From: Streptomyces sp. YS415
Lineage (GTDB): Bacteria; Actinomycetota; Actinomycetes; Streptomycetales; Streptomycetaceae
Length of the DNA stretch: 64,000 bases
Assembly (NCBI RefSeq): GCF_023544665.1
Contig: NZ_JAMJFL010000012.1
Location: 124,001 to 188,000, forward strand
Direction of reading: 5' to 3'
Shown here: positions 8,300-16,252 of the stretch, one piece after another
How positions within the stretch are numbered: the first letter of the stretch is position 1
Layout: each line of letters opens with the position of its first letter
Made by a program: the position numbers and the translations under genes
The notes under the pieces: model-generated
What the model was told of the DNA's origin: nothing
Databases searched by the model: none
Seen by the model: only the letters and a program-made list of their open reading frames with translations

Positions 8300-8378
8300 G
8301 GGGGTACGCGCCCTCGGGGCCACGCCCCCAGACCCCCATCGGCCTGAACGGCCTCGTCCTCGAACGCCGGACGGGCTG
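8300..8378. repeat. Dispersed Streptomyces intergenic repeat
   Basis: The stretch containing GCCCCCAGACCCCCATCGGC and CCTCGTCCTC(G)AACGCCGGACGGGCTG matches, from memory, a sequence scattered through intergenic regions of many Streptomyces chromosomes. It holds no ORF with coding character. It lies in the convergent zur/uppS gap, a typical position for this class of repeat. Confidence 0.55.
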
Positions 8379-8423
8379 CTCCTGCCGGACCGGCGCCGAG
8401 AAGCAAGAAGGGCACGGGCAGGG

Positions 8424-8452
8424 GCGGCGGGGGCAAACCCTGCCCCCGCCGC
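8424..8452. terminator. Bidirectional hairpin terminator between zur and uppS
   Basis: Perfect 12-bp stem GCGGCGGGGGCA / TGCCCCCGCCGC with a five-base loop, placed between two convergent genes and just beyond the uppS stop. It has no clear T-run. Confidence 0.75.
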
Positions 8453-8464
8453 ACAGCCTCCCGC

Positions 8465-9301
8465 TCAGTCCTCGGTCCGGCCCTCCATGGCCAGCAGTTC
8501 CTCGTTCGGGATGGCGCCGCCGAAGCGGCGGTCCCGGGAGGCGAACTCCAGACACGCCCGCCACAGGTCGCGCCGGTCGAAGTCCGGCCACAGGACGTCC
8601 TGGAAGACCATCTCGGCGTACGCGCTCTGCCACAGCAGGTAGTTGGACGTGCGCTGCTCCCCGCTCGGCCGCAGGAACAGGTCCACGTCCGGCATGTCCG
8701 GGTAGTACAGGTACCTCGCGAAGGTCTTCTCGCTCACCTTCGACGGGTCGAGCCGCCCGGCCCGTACATCCTCCGCCAGCGCCTGCGCCGCGTCCGCGAT
8801 CTCGGCGCGGCCGCCGTAGTTCATGCAGAAGTAGAGGGTCAGCTTGTCGTTGCCCTTGGTCTGCTCCTGGGAGATCTCCAGCTCCCTGGCGACCGACTTC
8901 CACAGCTTGGGCATCCGCCCGACCCACCGCACCCGCACCCCGAGCTCGTCGAGCTGGTCCCGGGTCTTGCGGATGAAGTCGCGGTTGAAGTTCATCAGGA
9001 AGCGCACCTCGTCGGGCGAGCGCTTCCAGTTCTCGGTGGAGAAGGCGTACAGCGAGATCGCCCCGACGCCCATCTCGATCGCGCCCTGGAGGACGTCCAG
9101 CACCCGCTCGGCGCCGACCTTGTGCCCCTCGGTGCGCGGCAGCCCGCGCTCCTTGGCCCAGCGCCCGTTCCCGTCCATGACGATCGCCACATGCTTCGGG
9201 ACGAGCTCCCCGGGGAGCTTCGGCGCACGGGCCCCGGACGGATGCGGCTCCGGCGCCCTGTACTCCCGACGCTGCCGCCCCAGGATCCCGCGTACGACCA
9301 T
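8465..9301 (-). CDS. uppS: Cis-prenyltransferase (undecaprenyl diphosphate synthase type)
   Basis: Condenses isopentenyl diphosphate units onto an allylic diphosphate to make the polyprenyl carrier lipid for cell-wall synthesis. Signature regions are intact: HVAIVMDGNGRWAKERG with the catalytic Asp, then LYAFSTENWKR, RVRWVGR, and the C-terminal DLFLRPSGEQRTSNYLLWQ and VLWPDFDRRD. The start at ATG 9301 follows GAGGGG; the frame extends upstream into non-conserved sequence. The 278-residue length is normal. It lies 16 bases after recO, an arrangement common in actinobacteria. Chain length of the product cannot be told from sequence alone. Confidence 0.95.
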   Translation of the reverse strand: MVVRGILGRQRREYRAPEPHPSGARAPKLPGELVPKHVAIVMDGNGRWAKERGLPRTEGHKVGAERVLDVLQGAIEMGVGAISLYAFSTENWKRSPDEVRFLMNFNRDFIRKTRDQLDELGVRVRWVGRMPKLWKSVARELEISQEQTKGNDKLTLYFCMNYGGRAEIADAAQALAEDVRAGRLDPSKVSEKTFARYLYYPDMPDVDLFLRPSGEQRTSNYLLWQSAYAEMVFQDVLWPDFDRRDLWRACLEFASRDRRFGGAIPNEELLAMEGRTED

Positions 9302-9317
9302 GTGCCCCTCGTCTCCC

Positions 9318-10064
9318 TTACTTTTCCACGTACCGCAGCGAACGCAGCCCGCGCTCCAGATGCCAGTGCAGATAGGCCGAGACCAGCCCGCTGCCCTCCC
9401 GGACGTGCCGCGCCTCGCAGGCGTCGGCCGTGTCCCAGTCTCCCGTAAGCAGCGCACCGAGCAGTTCCAGGGTCGCCGGCGAGGGTACGACGCTACCGGG
9501 CACCCGGCAGTCGACGCATACGGTGCCCCCGGAGGCCACCGAGAAGAAGCGGTTCGGTCCTGGCATCCCGCACTTCGCGCAGTCGCTGAAGCTCGGGGCG
9601 TAGCCGTTGACGGCGAGGGACCGCAGCAGGAAGGCGTCGAGCACGAGGTGCGGGGCGTGCTCACCGCGGGCCAGGGTCCGCAGCGCCCCGACGAGCAGCA
9701 GGTACTGCTGCACGGCCGGCTCGCCCTCGTGGTCGGTGAACCGCTCGGCGGTCTCCAGCATGGCCGTCCCGGCGGTGTAGCGCGCGTAGTCGCTGACGAT
9801 GCCGCCGCCGTAGGGCGCGATGGTCTCGCTCTGCGTGCACAGCGGCAGCCCGCGGCCGATCAGCTCGCTCCCCCGCGCGAAGAACTGCACGTCCACGTGG
9901 GAGAACGGCTCCAGCCGGGCCCCGAACTTCGACTTGGTCCGCCGCACCCCCCGCGCCACGGCCCGCACCCGCCCGTGCCCCCGAGTGAGCAAGGTGATGA
10001 TCCGGTCCGCTTCGCCCAGCTTCTGGGTACGCAGCACGACCCCGTCGTCACGGAACAGACTCAT
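9318..10064 (-). CDS. recO: DNA repair protein RecO
   Basis: RecO helps RecR load RecA on SSB-coated single-stranded DNA during gap repair. The N-terminal OB fold (LFRDDGVVLRTQKLGEADRI ...) is followed by a helical domain and a C-terminal zinc-finger segment with C-x2-C pairs (CAKCG ... CVDC). 248 residues, normal for the family. The start used here is the ATG at 10062-10064, which overlaps the TGA of the preceding 31-codon ORF as ATGA; its own Shine-Dalgarno is weak (GGGGTG), so translation may depend on coupling to that ORF. The first 68 bp are duplicated upstream. Confidence 0.95.
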   Translation of the reverse strand: MSLFRDDGVVLRTQKLGEADRIITLLTRGHGRVRAVARGVRRTKSKFGARLEPFSHVDVQFFARGSELIGRGLPLCTQSETIAPYGGGIVSDYARYTAGTAMLETAERFTDHEGEPAVQQYLLLVGALRTLARGEHAPHLVLDAFLLRSLAVNGYAPSFSDCAKCGMPGPNRFFSVASGGTVCVDCRVPGSVVPSPATLELLGALLTGDWDTADACEARHVREGSGLVSAYLHWHLERGLRSLRYVEK

Positions 10065-10156
10065 CGCGCACCCCAGGGTCGGCACAGCATGATCCGGTCC
10101 GCTTCGCCCAGCTTCTGGGTACGCAGGACAACACCGTCGTCGCGGAACAGGCTCAT
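9997..10156. repeat. Direct duplication of the recO 5' end (2 x 68 bp, offset 92 bp)
   Basis: Positions 9997-10064 (genuine recO start) and 10089-10156 match at 63 of 68 bases without gaps. The far 38 bases are identical, and all five differences fall in the first ten codons at third positions, every one synonymous. The 24-base segment between copies is unique. Confidence 0.9.
10061..10156 (-). CDS. 31-codon ORF repeating the RecO N-terminus
   Basis: Begins at an ATG with GGGAGA about 7 bases upstream, a better ribosome-binding site than recO itself has. Residues 1-22 are identical to RecO (MSLFRDDGVVLRTQKLGEAD then RI), followed by an unrelated tail MLCRPWGAR. Its TGA overlaps the recO ATG (ATGA). 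It is too short to fold as the RecO OB domain. It may be a relic of recombination between recO alleles that now serves as a translational leader for recO, or simply debris. Expression is inferred only. Confidence 0.55.
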   Translation of the reverse strand: MSLFRDDGVVLRTQKLGEADRIMLCRPWGAR

Positions 10157-10182
10157 GGCGCCATTCTCCCGTACGCCGCGGG

Positions 10183-10401
10183 TCAGCGGGGACGGTCGGG
10201 GTGGCTCACCGTGAGGGTGGTCGCGCGGAGTCGTTCGGCGGGGGTGGCGGGGCGCAGCCCGTCCGGGGCCACGTCCCATTCGCGGCCGCCGCCGTACGGT
10301 CTGAGCTGGACGTACGGGCCCTCGTGGCCCATGACGATGCCGATCCTCCCGGTACGGATGTCCACGACGTGCGAACCGACGGGTGGCTTCACCGCTGTCA
10401 T
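10183..10401 (-). CDS. Small conserved protein of unknown function (72 aa)
   Basis: Opens MTAVKPPVGSHVVDIRTGRI and contains VMGHEGPYVQLRPYGGGREWDV, resembling a single small beta-barrel (SH3-like) domain in which a promoter-distal Arg-rich tail follows. GGGGAAGGA precedes the ATG. I recognise it as a kind of short protein frequent in Streptomyces but know no function. It is followed, 26 bases on, by the recO echo ORF. Confidence 0.65.
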   Translation of the reverse strand: MTAVKPPVGSHVVDIRTGRIGIVMGHEGPYVQLRPYGGGREWDVAPDGLRPATPAERLRATTLTVSHPDRPR

Positions 10402-10434
10402 TCCTTCCCCGCTGCCCCCGTGCTTCCTGCCGTG

Positions 10435-11418
10435 TCAGTCGGCGCTGCTGGCCTCCCACAGAGTGTCGAACCGTTCGATGCGCTCCGCCACATGGCCCGG
10501 CGTCATCTTCAACGTGGTCTTGGTGGGCGCGGCCCGCACATCGGGCTCGATCTCGTAGCAGAGCTCACCGTCGAAGATGATGAAGTCGTTCACCGAGGTC
10601 ACCGGCGCGTTGTCCAGCTCCGACTGATCGACGATCCGTGCGTCGATGCCGTACCTGCGCTGTTGCTCGCACAGCTTGCGCAGCGACTCGGTGATCTCGT
10701 CCGGTCCGTCGACGAGGAACAGCCGCCGTATCTCCACGCCCCGCTTCCTGATCGCGTCGCCCTGCGCGACCAGATACCGCTTGCCGGGGCCACTGGACCA
10801 GAAGTCCCGGTCGACGGAGGTGCTGGTGGCGTAGAGCGTCTTCTTGGTGCACGCGGTCAGGTCGATCAGCCACTCGTGGTTCTCGCCGGGGCAGTCCGCG
10901 GTGCCGTTGCTGAGGCTCTCCATCAGCAGCGCGAGACTGGCGATCTCCTCCTGCGCGAACCGCTTCACGATCTCCGAGCCATGTTCGCCGACCTGGGTGT
11001 ACTTGCGGGCCAGCCGGGTCACCCCGTCGGAGCGCAGGACGGACCGGTCGACCTGGCTGAACAGCTCCGTCGCCGCGTTGATCTTGGCGAAGCTCTCGTC
11101 GACCGCCGACCGCATCTCGCGGTGATGGTCGGCGAGACTGTCCCGCATCCCCCGGATCCGGCGGTTCTGGGCCTCCTCCACGGCCTCCAGCCGCTCACCG
11201 AAGTCGACCAGGTACTGCATGATCAGCACGGCGCTGCCCACCACCACGGGCATCGTCCACTGCCACTGCTCGCTCGCGTCCGGGCTCAGGACGTTGGTCA
11301 GGAAGAACGTCCCGGTCGCCAGTAACACCGTGACCAGCGTCTTGCGGAACAGCTTCGACCGGCGTTCTTCCTCGGGCGGTGGTGCGGTCCTCACGTCCCC
11401 TGTCGTAGCTCCGCTCAT
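10435..11418 (-). CDS. Two-helix membrane protein with coiled coil and PLD-like C-terminal domain, function unknown
   Basis: A 327-residue protein. Two transmembrane segments lie near the N-terminus (TLVTVLLATGTFFLTNVL and WTMPVVVGSAVLIMQYLV, about residues 28-72), then a charged coiled coil (GERLEAVEEAQNRRIRGMRD onward), then a soluble alpha/beta domain of about 180 residues. The last part resembles phospholipase-D-like sensor domains that lack the catalytic HKD motif; I see no HxKxxxxD. It lies 36 bases downstream of the SCO2521-like gene on the same strand and may be a membrane component or reader of that cluster. This is inference from position. Confidence 0.7.
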   Translation of the reverse strand: MSGATTGDVRTAPPPEEERRSKLFRKTLVTVLLATGTFFLTNVLSPDASEQWQWTMPVVVGSAVLIMQYLVDFGERLEAVEEAQNRRIRGMRDSLADHHREMRSAVDESFAKINAATELFSQVDRSVLRSDGVTRLARKYTQVGEHGSEIVKRFAQEEIASLALLMESLSNGTADCPGENHEWLIDLTACTKKTLYATSTSVDRDFWSSGPGKRYLVAQGDAIRKRGVEIRRLFLVDGPDEITESLRKLCEQQRRYGIDARIVDQSELDNAPVTSVNDFIIFDGELCYEIEPDVRAAPTKTTLKMTPGHVAERIERFDTLWEASSAD

Positions 11419-11454
11419 GTCGCTCCCCCGTCGGGTGTGTCGTTCGGCCGCCCC

Positions 11455-12423
11455 TCAGCGCGTACTCAGCGCCTGGTGCAGCAACGGAATGGTCTGTACG
11501 GCCAGTTGGTCACGGATCCGCTGGACGAGGCTCCGCCACTGGCGGGTGAACCCCGGTTCTCGTTCCAGCTCGTCCCAGAGATGGCCCAGCGCGCGGTCCA
11601 CATGGGCGCGCGGCATCCACAGGTGCAGCAGATGATCGACGGCGGGCCGCAGCGCGAGCACGGCCGCGGGCCCGTCCGCCGCGCCGAGCCGGCTGCTGTC
11701 CAGCAACTGCACGACGGCCGTCAGCAGCCAGTCGTGCAGCGCGAGGTCCTCGCACAGTCCGGCCGCCGCGCCCGCCGGAATGTGTGCCGGCAGACGCAGC
11801 TCCATCGTCCGCAGCCCGTCCTCGGCCAGCGTGAAACGGGTCAGCGCCGGGCCCTCGCCGTCCGGGGCCCGGCGCGCGGTCCACCGCAGGTGCGTGCGGC
11901 GGGACTTGAAGGGCGCCTTGTGGTCGAGCAGGGGATGGCGCAGCAACTGGGCCAGCAGCCCCTCGGCGATCGTCCCGAGGTCCAGCTCCCCCCGCCCGGC
12001 GCCGCGCAGCACGCCCTCCGCGGTGGCCTGCTCGGGCAGTTTCCCGAACGGCTCGACGAGCCCGGGCCGGACCAGGTACTGCCCCCAGGGCCGGCGCAGA
12101 TCGGGGCCGGCGGCCGGGGCGCTGAACCAGGCGGTCGCCTGGAGCACCCGGCCCTCGGTGAGCGCGGCTCGGGCGGCGACCGTGCCGACGGCCCGCACCC
12201 GGGCGCCGTTGGAGGTGGGCAGCCGGCAGTCCACACCGGTCAGCACCTCGGGCGAGCGGACGTACAGGTTGGGCCGCTCGGAGACCCGGACGTGTTCGTC
12301 GGCGCGCAGCCTGAGCAGCTGTGCCGCGGCCCGGCCGTCCAGCGCCTGGAAGGACGGCAGCAGACCGGTGCGCACCTCGCCGCAGACGAGGACCGGGCGC
12401 GCCGACGGTCCGGGGGCCGCCAT
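11455..12423 (-). CDS. SCO2521-family protein
   Basis: A 322-residue soluble protein that I assign to the uncharacterised family named after S. coelicolor SCO2521, on overall sequence character and gene order. It begins with a possible beta-rich half (VLVCGEVRTGLLPSFQALDG ...) and ends in a mostly helical region with several tryptophans (HDWLLTAVVQLLD ... HLLHLWMPRAHVDRALGHLW). No enzymatic motif was found. The ATG sits one base after the stop of the SCO2522-like gene (TGAGATG), so the two are translationally coupled. Confidence 0.75.
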   Translation of the reverse strand: MAAPGPSARPVLVCGEVRTGLLPSFQALDGRAAAQLLRLRADEHVRVSERPNLYVRSPEVLTGVDCRLPTSNGARVRAVGTVAARAALTEGRVLQATAWFSAPAAGPDLRRPWGQYLVRPGLVEPFGKLPEQATAEGVLRGAGRGELDLGTIAEGLLAQLLRHPLLDHKAPFKSRRTHLRWTARRAPDGEGPALTRFTLAEDGLRTMELRLPAHIPAGAAAGLCEDLALHDWLLTAVVQLLDSSRLGAADGPAAVLALRPAVDHLLHLWMPRAHVDRALGHLWDELEREPGFTRQWRSLVQRIRDQLAVQTIPLLHQALSTR

Positions 12424-12424
12424 C

Positions 12425-13423
12425 TCAGGCCCCTTCGGGGGCGGGCTCGGCGGGCTGCTCGTAGCAGGCGGGCTCCTCGTAGAAGACGTACGAGGCGCGC
12501 TGGGCGACGGCGGCGGGGACCTCGACCTGTTCGCCGCGCGAGCGCCGGTCGACCTGTTCCAGCGCCCGGGCGTCGACGTCTATCTGGTCCAGGACCAGCC
12601 GGACGGCGTCCTCGACGGCGAGGAAGCGGTTGGGCATCAGGGTGCAGGTGCGGTAGGCGCTGAACGGGTCGGCGTCCGGGTTCAGCTGGAGCAGCGGCGG
12701 CAGCCGGTCCCAGTCGTGCGGGAAGCCTGCGCCGTCCCAGGGGGCGGGGGTCAGCACCGGTTCGCCGAGGTGGCGCAGGAGGCCGAGCCGGGCCAGTTGC
12801 CAGACGGCGGCCAGGAAGGGGCAGGACCACAGGCGCCGGCCGTCCTTGTCGGACCACAGCTCGACGTCCATGAAGACGGAGTGGTTGCGGGCGGCCGTCT
12901 CCTGGGGCGGCTGCCAGGCGGTGACCTCGGCGAGGGCGGCGCCGCGGCCGGGGCTGCGCTGGCCGTTGGCGAGCCAGCCGGTGCGGCTGACCGGCGGGCG
13001 GGAGCCGGAGGAGCCGGGCGGCGGCGACTCGACGAGGCGGTGCATCACGGACTCGGCGAGGTCGACGCGGTCGGCGACCGCGCAGCCGGACTCGCGGGCC
13101 AGGTAGTCGATGGTGAGCCCGGCCTCCTCGGCCTCCTTGAGGATCAGGGGGAGGAGTTCGGCCGGGGTGGAGAAGCGGCTGAAGTAGTCGTCGACGAGGA
13201 AGCAGGTGCTGATCCGCGGCCGGTTCTGGCCGGCCCGGCGGGCGGCGGAGGCGCGGGCGGCCTCCACCCAGATCCGTACCTCGGCGAAGTGTTCGCCCAG
13301 CCGCTTGGGCCCGGCCTCGAAGTCCTCCATGTAGAGGTGGCCGAGTTCGAGGGAGAGGTGGGACAGCGGTACGGCCTGGGTGCGCGGCTCGGCGCTGGTC
13401 TCCCGGAAGACGACATCGGTCAT
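12425..13423 (-). CDS. SCO2522-family protein
   Basis: A 332-residue soluble protein. I chose the ATG at 13423 because it overlaps the stop of the preceding gene as ATGA; the frame is open further upstream only as antisense-free shadow sequence within that gene. Conserved-looking stretches are YMEDFEAGPKRLGEHFAEVR near the N-terminus, STCFLVDDYFSRFSTPAELL, and TCTLMPNRFLAVEDAVRLVL, followed by an acidic, proline-rich tail. No catalytic motif is evident. Tight coupling to the P-loop gene suggests a complex or shared pathway. Confidence 0.75.
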   Translation of the reverse strand: MTDVVFRETSAEPRTQAVPLSHLSLELGHLYMEDFEAGPKRLGEHFAEVRIWVEAARASAARRAGQNRPRISTCFLVDDYFSRFSTPAELLPLILKEAEEAGLTIDYLARESGCAVADRVDLAESVMHRLVESPPPGSSGSRPPVSRTGWLANGQRSPGRGAALAEVTAWQPPQETAARNHSVFMDVELWSDKDGRRLWSCPFLAAVWQLARLGLLRHLGEPVLTPAPWDGAGFPHDWDRLPPLLQLNPDADPFSAYRTCTLMPNRFLAVEDAVRLVLDQIDVDARALEQVDRRSRGEQVEVPAAVAQRASYVFYEEPACYEQPAEPAPEGA

Positions 13424-14337
13424 GCCTGCTCCCAGTACTTGTCGTCGGTGAGCCGGCCGGCCAGGTCGCTCAGCGCCTGCCAGGTCTCCATGTTGGCGAT
13501 CTGGCTGTCGAGCACGTCCTCGTCGGTGATCAGCTGCTCTCGCCACTGGAGCACCGGCTCCAGCGGTACGGCGCCCAGGACCTGGCTGTAGCCGATGCCG
13601 TGCGAGGAGGCGAGCTGCTTGAGGTCCCGGTCGCACTCGCGCATCCACGCCGACTGGGTCGCCGAGACCTGCGACCACAGCGCCGACGAGGGGTCGGGCA
13701 CGGCGGCCCGCACGAACCGGATGGCGCCGCGCAGCGCGTCCTCGTCGTGGCCGCGGGCGACCCCGCCGGCGACGATCCCGCGCTTGCCGAAGACGAGTCC
13801 CGCGGCGGCCGCCACATGCTGCCGGGTCCAGCGGTGGAAGATCAGCCAGCGCGCCTCGACGCCCCGCATCTCGGGCAGCGAGGTGGCCTCCAGGGCCATG
13901 TCGACGGCGTACGAGCGGCCCGCGCTGAGGTCGACGACGATCAGGTCGAACTCGGAGTTGAGCCGCAGCAGCAGATCCACGCAGCGCCGGAGGTTGTCGT
14001 CGTCGGTGGCGAACTCGCCGCCGCTGAGGTCGCCCGGCATCAGCACCAGCCGGCCCGATCCGGGCGGCCGGTTGCGCAGCACCCGGTGCTCGGTGTCCGC
14101 CCAGACGTCGACCCGGACGGGTTCGCCGACCTCGCCCACCAGGTAGGAGTGCAGTCCGCGGTCCTCGGCGGCCTGGCGGGCGTCGGGGACGTCGAAGACG
14201 GCGGAGGCGGTGGGCGAGCCGAAGTCGAAGTCCAGGTAGCAGACGTCGTCGCCGGCCAGCGCCCGGTGGTAGGCGAGGTTGGCGCTGGTCACCGAGCGCC
14301 CGGTGCCTCCTTTGTCGGAGGCGGCGAAGATCAGCAC
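13420..14337 (-). CDS. SCO2523-family variant P-loop protein (MinD/ParA-like)
   Basis: A 305-residue SIMIBI-class NTPase fold. The N-terminal loop is DKGGTGRSVTSANLAYHRAL (residues 8-27): it keeps the first lysine of the deviant Walker A (KGGxGKS) but has Arg where the catalytic Lys is expected. LDFDFGSPTASAVFDV matches the ParA-type switch I/A' region, and DLIVVDLSAGRSYAVDMA resembles Walker B. The GTG start follows the SCO2524-like stop by four bases; its TGA overlaps the next ATG. Nucleotide binding is likely, hydrolysis uncertain. It is the best candidate for the switch or motor of this cluster. Confidence 0.85.
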   Translation of the reverse strand: MLIFAASDKGGTGRSVTSANLAYHRALAGDDVCYLDFDFGSPTASAVFDVPDARQAAEDRGLHSYLVGEVGEPVRVDVWADTEHRVLRNRPPGSGRLVLMPGDLSGGEFATDDDNLRRCVDLLLRLNSEFDLIVVDLSAGRSYAVDMALEATSLPEMRGVEARWLIFHRWTRQHVAAAAGLVFGKRGIVAGGVARGHDEDALRGAIRFVRAAVPDPSSALWSQVSATQSAWMRECDRDLKQLASSHGIGYSQVLGAVPLEPVLQWREQLITDEDVLDSQIANMETWQALSDLAGRLTDDKYWEQA

Positions 14338-14341
14338 CGGG

Positions 14342-16192
14342 TCACACTCCCTGGGCCGCGGCTTCGCGCGCCCGGCCGAGGGCGTCGAGCTGCCCGAGGA
14401 CGTCGAGGGCCAGCGAGTAGGCGGTGCCGGGCTGTTCGTCGACCAGGAACCGGGCGCGGCGCAGCTTGACCTCGATCTGGCGCAGCTGCATGCCGTGCCG
14501 GCCGTCGTCCTTGGGGGCGGGCTCCATCTGTTCGTTGCCGAGGAGATGGGCGGCCTCGGAGAGCAACGCCTTGGCCAGCTCGACCAGTTCGAGGCTGCGG
14601 ATGGGCGGCTGCTGGTACATCTGGTGGGCCTGCACCATCACCTCGGTGACCCGCTCGGTGATGCTCCAGGACACCGGGACGCGCCGCTTGAGGATGTCGG
14701 CCTCGGGGTAGGCGGCGTGCACGTTGTCCCAGAGGCCCGTGCCCTCGCCGTCGCGGATCCGGCGGCGCCACATGTGGTCGAAGATGGACTCGGCGAGCCC
14801 GAGCAGCCGGTCGTGCGCGGTGAGGTTCCTCGAGAGCGTGCACAGCTGGACGGTCCGCTTGAGCAGCTGCGCCGAGAAGTCGCTCATGGACCAGGTCATG
14901 AGCGGGCCGAGCCGGTCGCTGCCCTGCAGCGGCAGGGCGACGCCGACGTTGTGCAGCGCGTGGACCATGGGGTCGTCCACCGTCATACGGCTGGTGATGC
15001 GGCCGCGTTCGGCGAGGCGCTCCATGATGGTGACCGTGCGGTTGAGGTCCTCGTCGGTGGCCCGGCGGCGCATGAGGTCGTGCACGAGGATGGCGGCGAC
15101 GGAGAGGGAGAAGTACTCGGACTCCAGCTTCTGGCCCGTCGTACGCCAGGGGATGTCCTCCAGGGGCCAGCGGTCGGCGTCGAAGCGGGCGATCCGGGAC
15201 CAGTACTGCTGGGTGAGCTCCCAGCGCAGGCGGAGCGCCTCGGCGAGCCTTTGCTGCTCGGTGTTGAGCAGGCCGAGGGTGAGGGTGCGGTCGGAGAACA
15301 GGTCCTGGATGCCGTCGAGGGCGACGACGGTGAAGTACAGGTACGGCACGGCGTGGGCGGTGCCCTCGGGCTGCGGTCCGATGGGTTCGTCGGTCTCGAC
15401 CTCGGGGGCGTCCTTCACCAGGGTCCAGGCCCAGCCGCACTCGAAGAGCTGGCTCTCGTCCTTCAGGCCTTCCTGGACGTCGATGCCGAGCTGGAGGCTC
15501 TCGACGATCGCGGCCCGCAGCGGGCGGAAGCGATCCTGGAACTTCTTCAGCACCTGGCGCTGCGACATCCGGCCCTGGCCGAGGAGTTCGCACAGGGTCT
15601 GGCCCTGGGAGGCGTCGGTGTCGAAGACGTTGACGGTGAAGGAGCGCAGCAGGCTGACCATGGCCGCGGTGAGCCGGCTGCTGGTGGCGGAGCGCAGTTC
15701 GGCGATGGTCTCCTTGATGTCGGTGCGCCGGGTCTTGTTCTCGTAGACCTTGAGGAAGCCGAGGATGGCCAGGCACAGGGTGATGGACATCGAGTAGGAG
15801 TCGACGACGCCGAGCCGGCGCTGTTCCTCGGTGAGTTCCGCGGTGGGGTCGTGGGAGCCGAAGTAGTAGCCCCCGGCGAACGTGGGCCGCTTGTCCTCGC
15901 CGGTGTGGGTGCGCATGAACTCGGCGGTGGCCGTGACGAGGTTGGCCGGGATGTCCAGGCGCCCGCCGGCCTTCTTCAGCACCTGCTGGACGTCGTCCTG
16001 GGTGGTGTCCGGGTCGTCCAGCCGGAACGCGGGGATCTCGGTGGCCGGGTAGAGCAGGCAGAGCAGCCGCTCCGCGTCGGCGACGCTGCTCTCGCCGCCG
16101 TATTCGCCCCAGTTCCACTCCCCTGCCTCGAACGAGTGGCGACCGAGCGCCTGCCAGATGTCCAGCAGATGCTGGCGTGGCTTGATCTGCAT
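14342..16192 (-). CDS. SCO2524-family protein
   Basis: A 616-residue, predominantly helical protein without signal peptide or membrane segment. It starts MQIKPRQHLLDIWQALGRHS with GAGGGG ahead of the ATG. Long amphipathic helices (for example DKRPTFAGGYYFGSHD after residue 115, and VMVQAHQMYQQPPIRSLELV near residue 520) suggest a scaffold or repeat-like fold; no enzyme signature was seen. It is the largest member of the cluster and lies between the methyltransferase and the P-loop gene. I place it by gene order and length, not by alignment. Confidence 0.75.
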   Translation of the reverse strand: MQIKPRQHLLDIWQALGRHSFEAGEWNWGEYGGESSVADAERLLCLLYPATEIPAFRLDDPDTTQDDVQQVLKKAGGRLDIPANLVTATAEFMRTHTGEDKRPTFAGGYYFGSHDPTAELTEEQRRLGVVDSYSMSITLCLAILGFLKVYENKTRRTDIKETIAELRSATSSRLTAAMVSLLRSFTVNVFDTDASQGQTLCELLGQGRMSQRQVLKKFQDRFRPLRAAIVESLQLGIDVQEGLKDESQLFECGWAWTLVKDAPEVETDEPIGPQPEGTAHAVPYLYFTVVALDGIQDLFSDRTLTLGLLNTEQQRLAEALRLRWELTQQYWSRIARFDADRWPLEDIPWRTTGQKLESEYFSLSVAAILVHDLMRRRATDEDLNRTVTIMERLAERGRITSRMTVDDPMVHALHNVGVALPLQGSDRLGPLMTWSMSDFSAQLLKRTVQLCTLSRNLTAHDRLLGLAESIFDHMWRRRIRDGEGTGLWDNVHAAYPEADILKRRVPVSWSITERVTEVMVQAHQMYQQPPIRSLELVELAKALLSEAAHLLGNEQMEPAPKDDGRHGMQLRQIEVKLRRARFLVDEQPGTAYSLALDVLGQLDALGRAREAAAQGV

Positions 16193-16252
16193 CCCATGCC
16201 CCTCACACAGGCCGCACTGCCAGGAATGGAGGAGAAATCCCTCCGCTGATTT

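Noticed and set aside
9318..10156. recO as a frameshifted pseudogene
   Set aside because: The ORF from 10064 is complete with all RecO features; the upstream copy is an extra start region, not a broken half.
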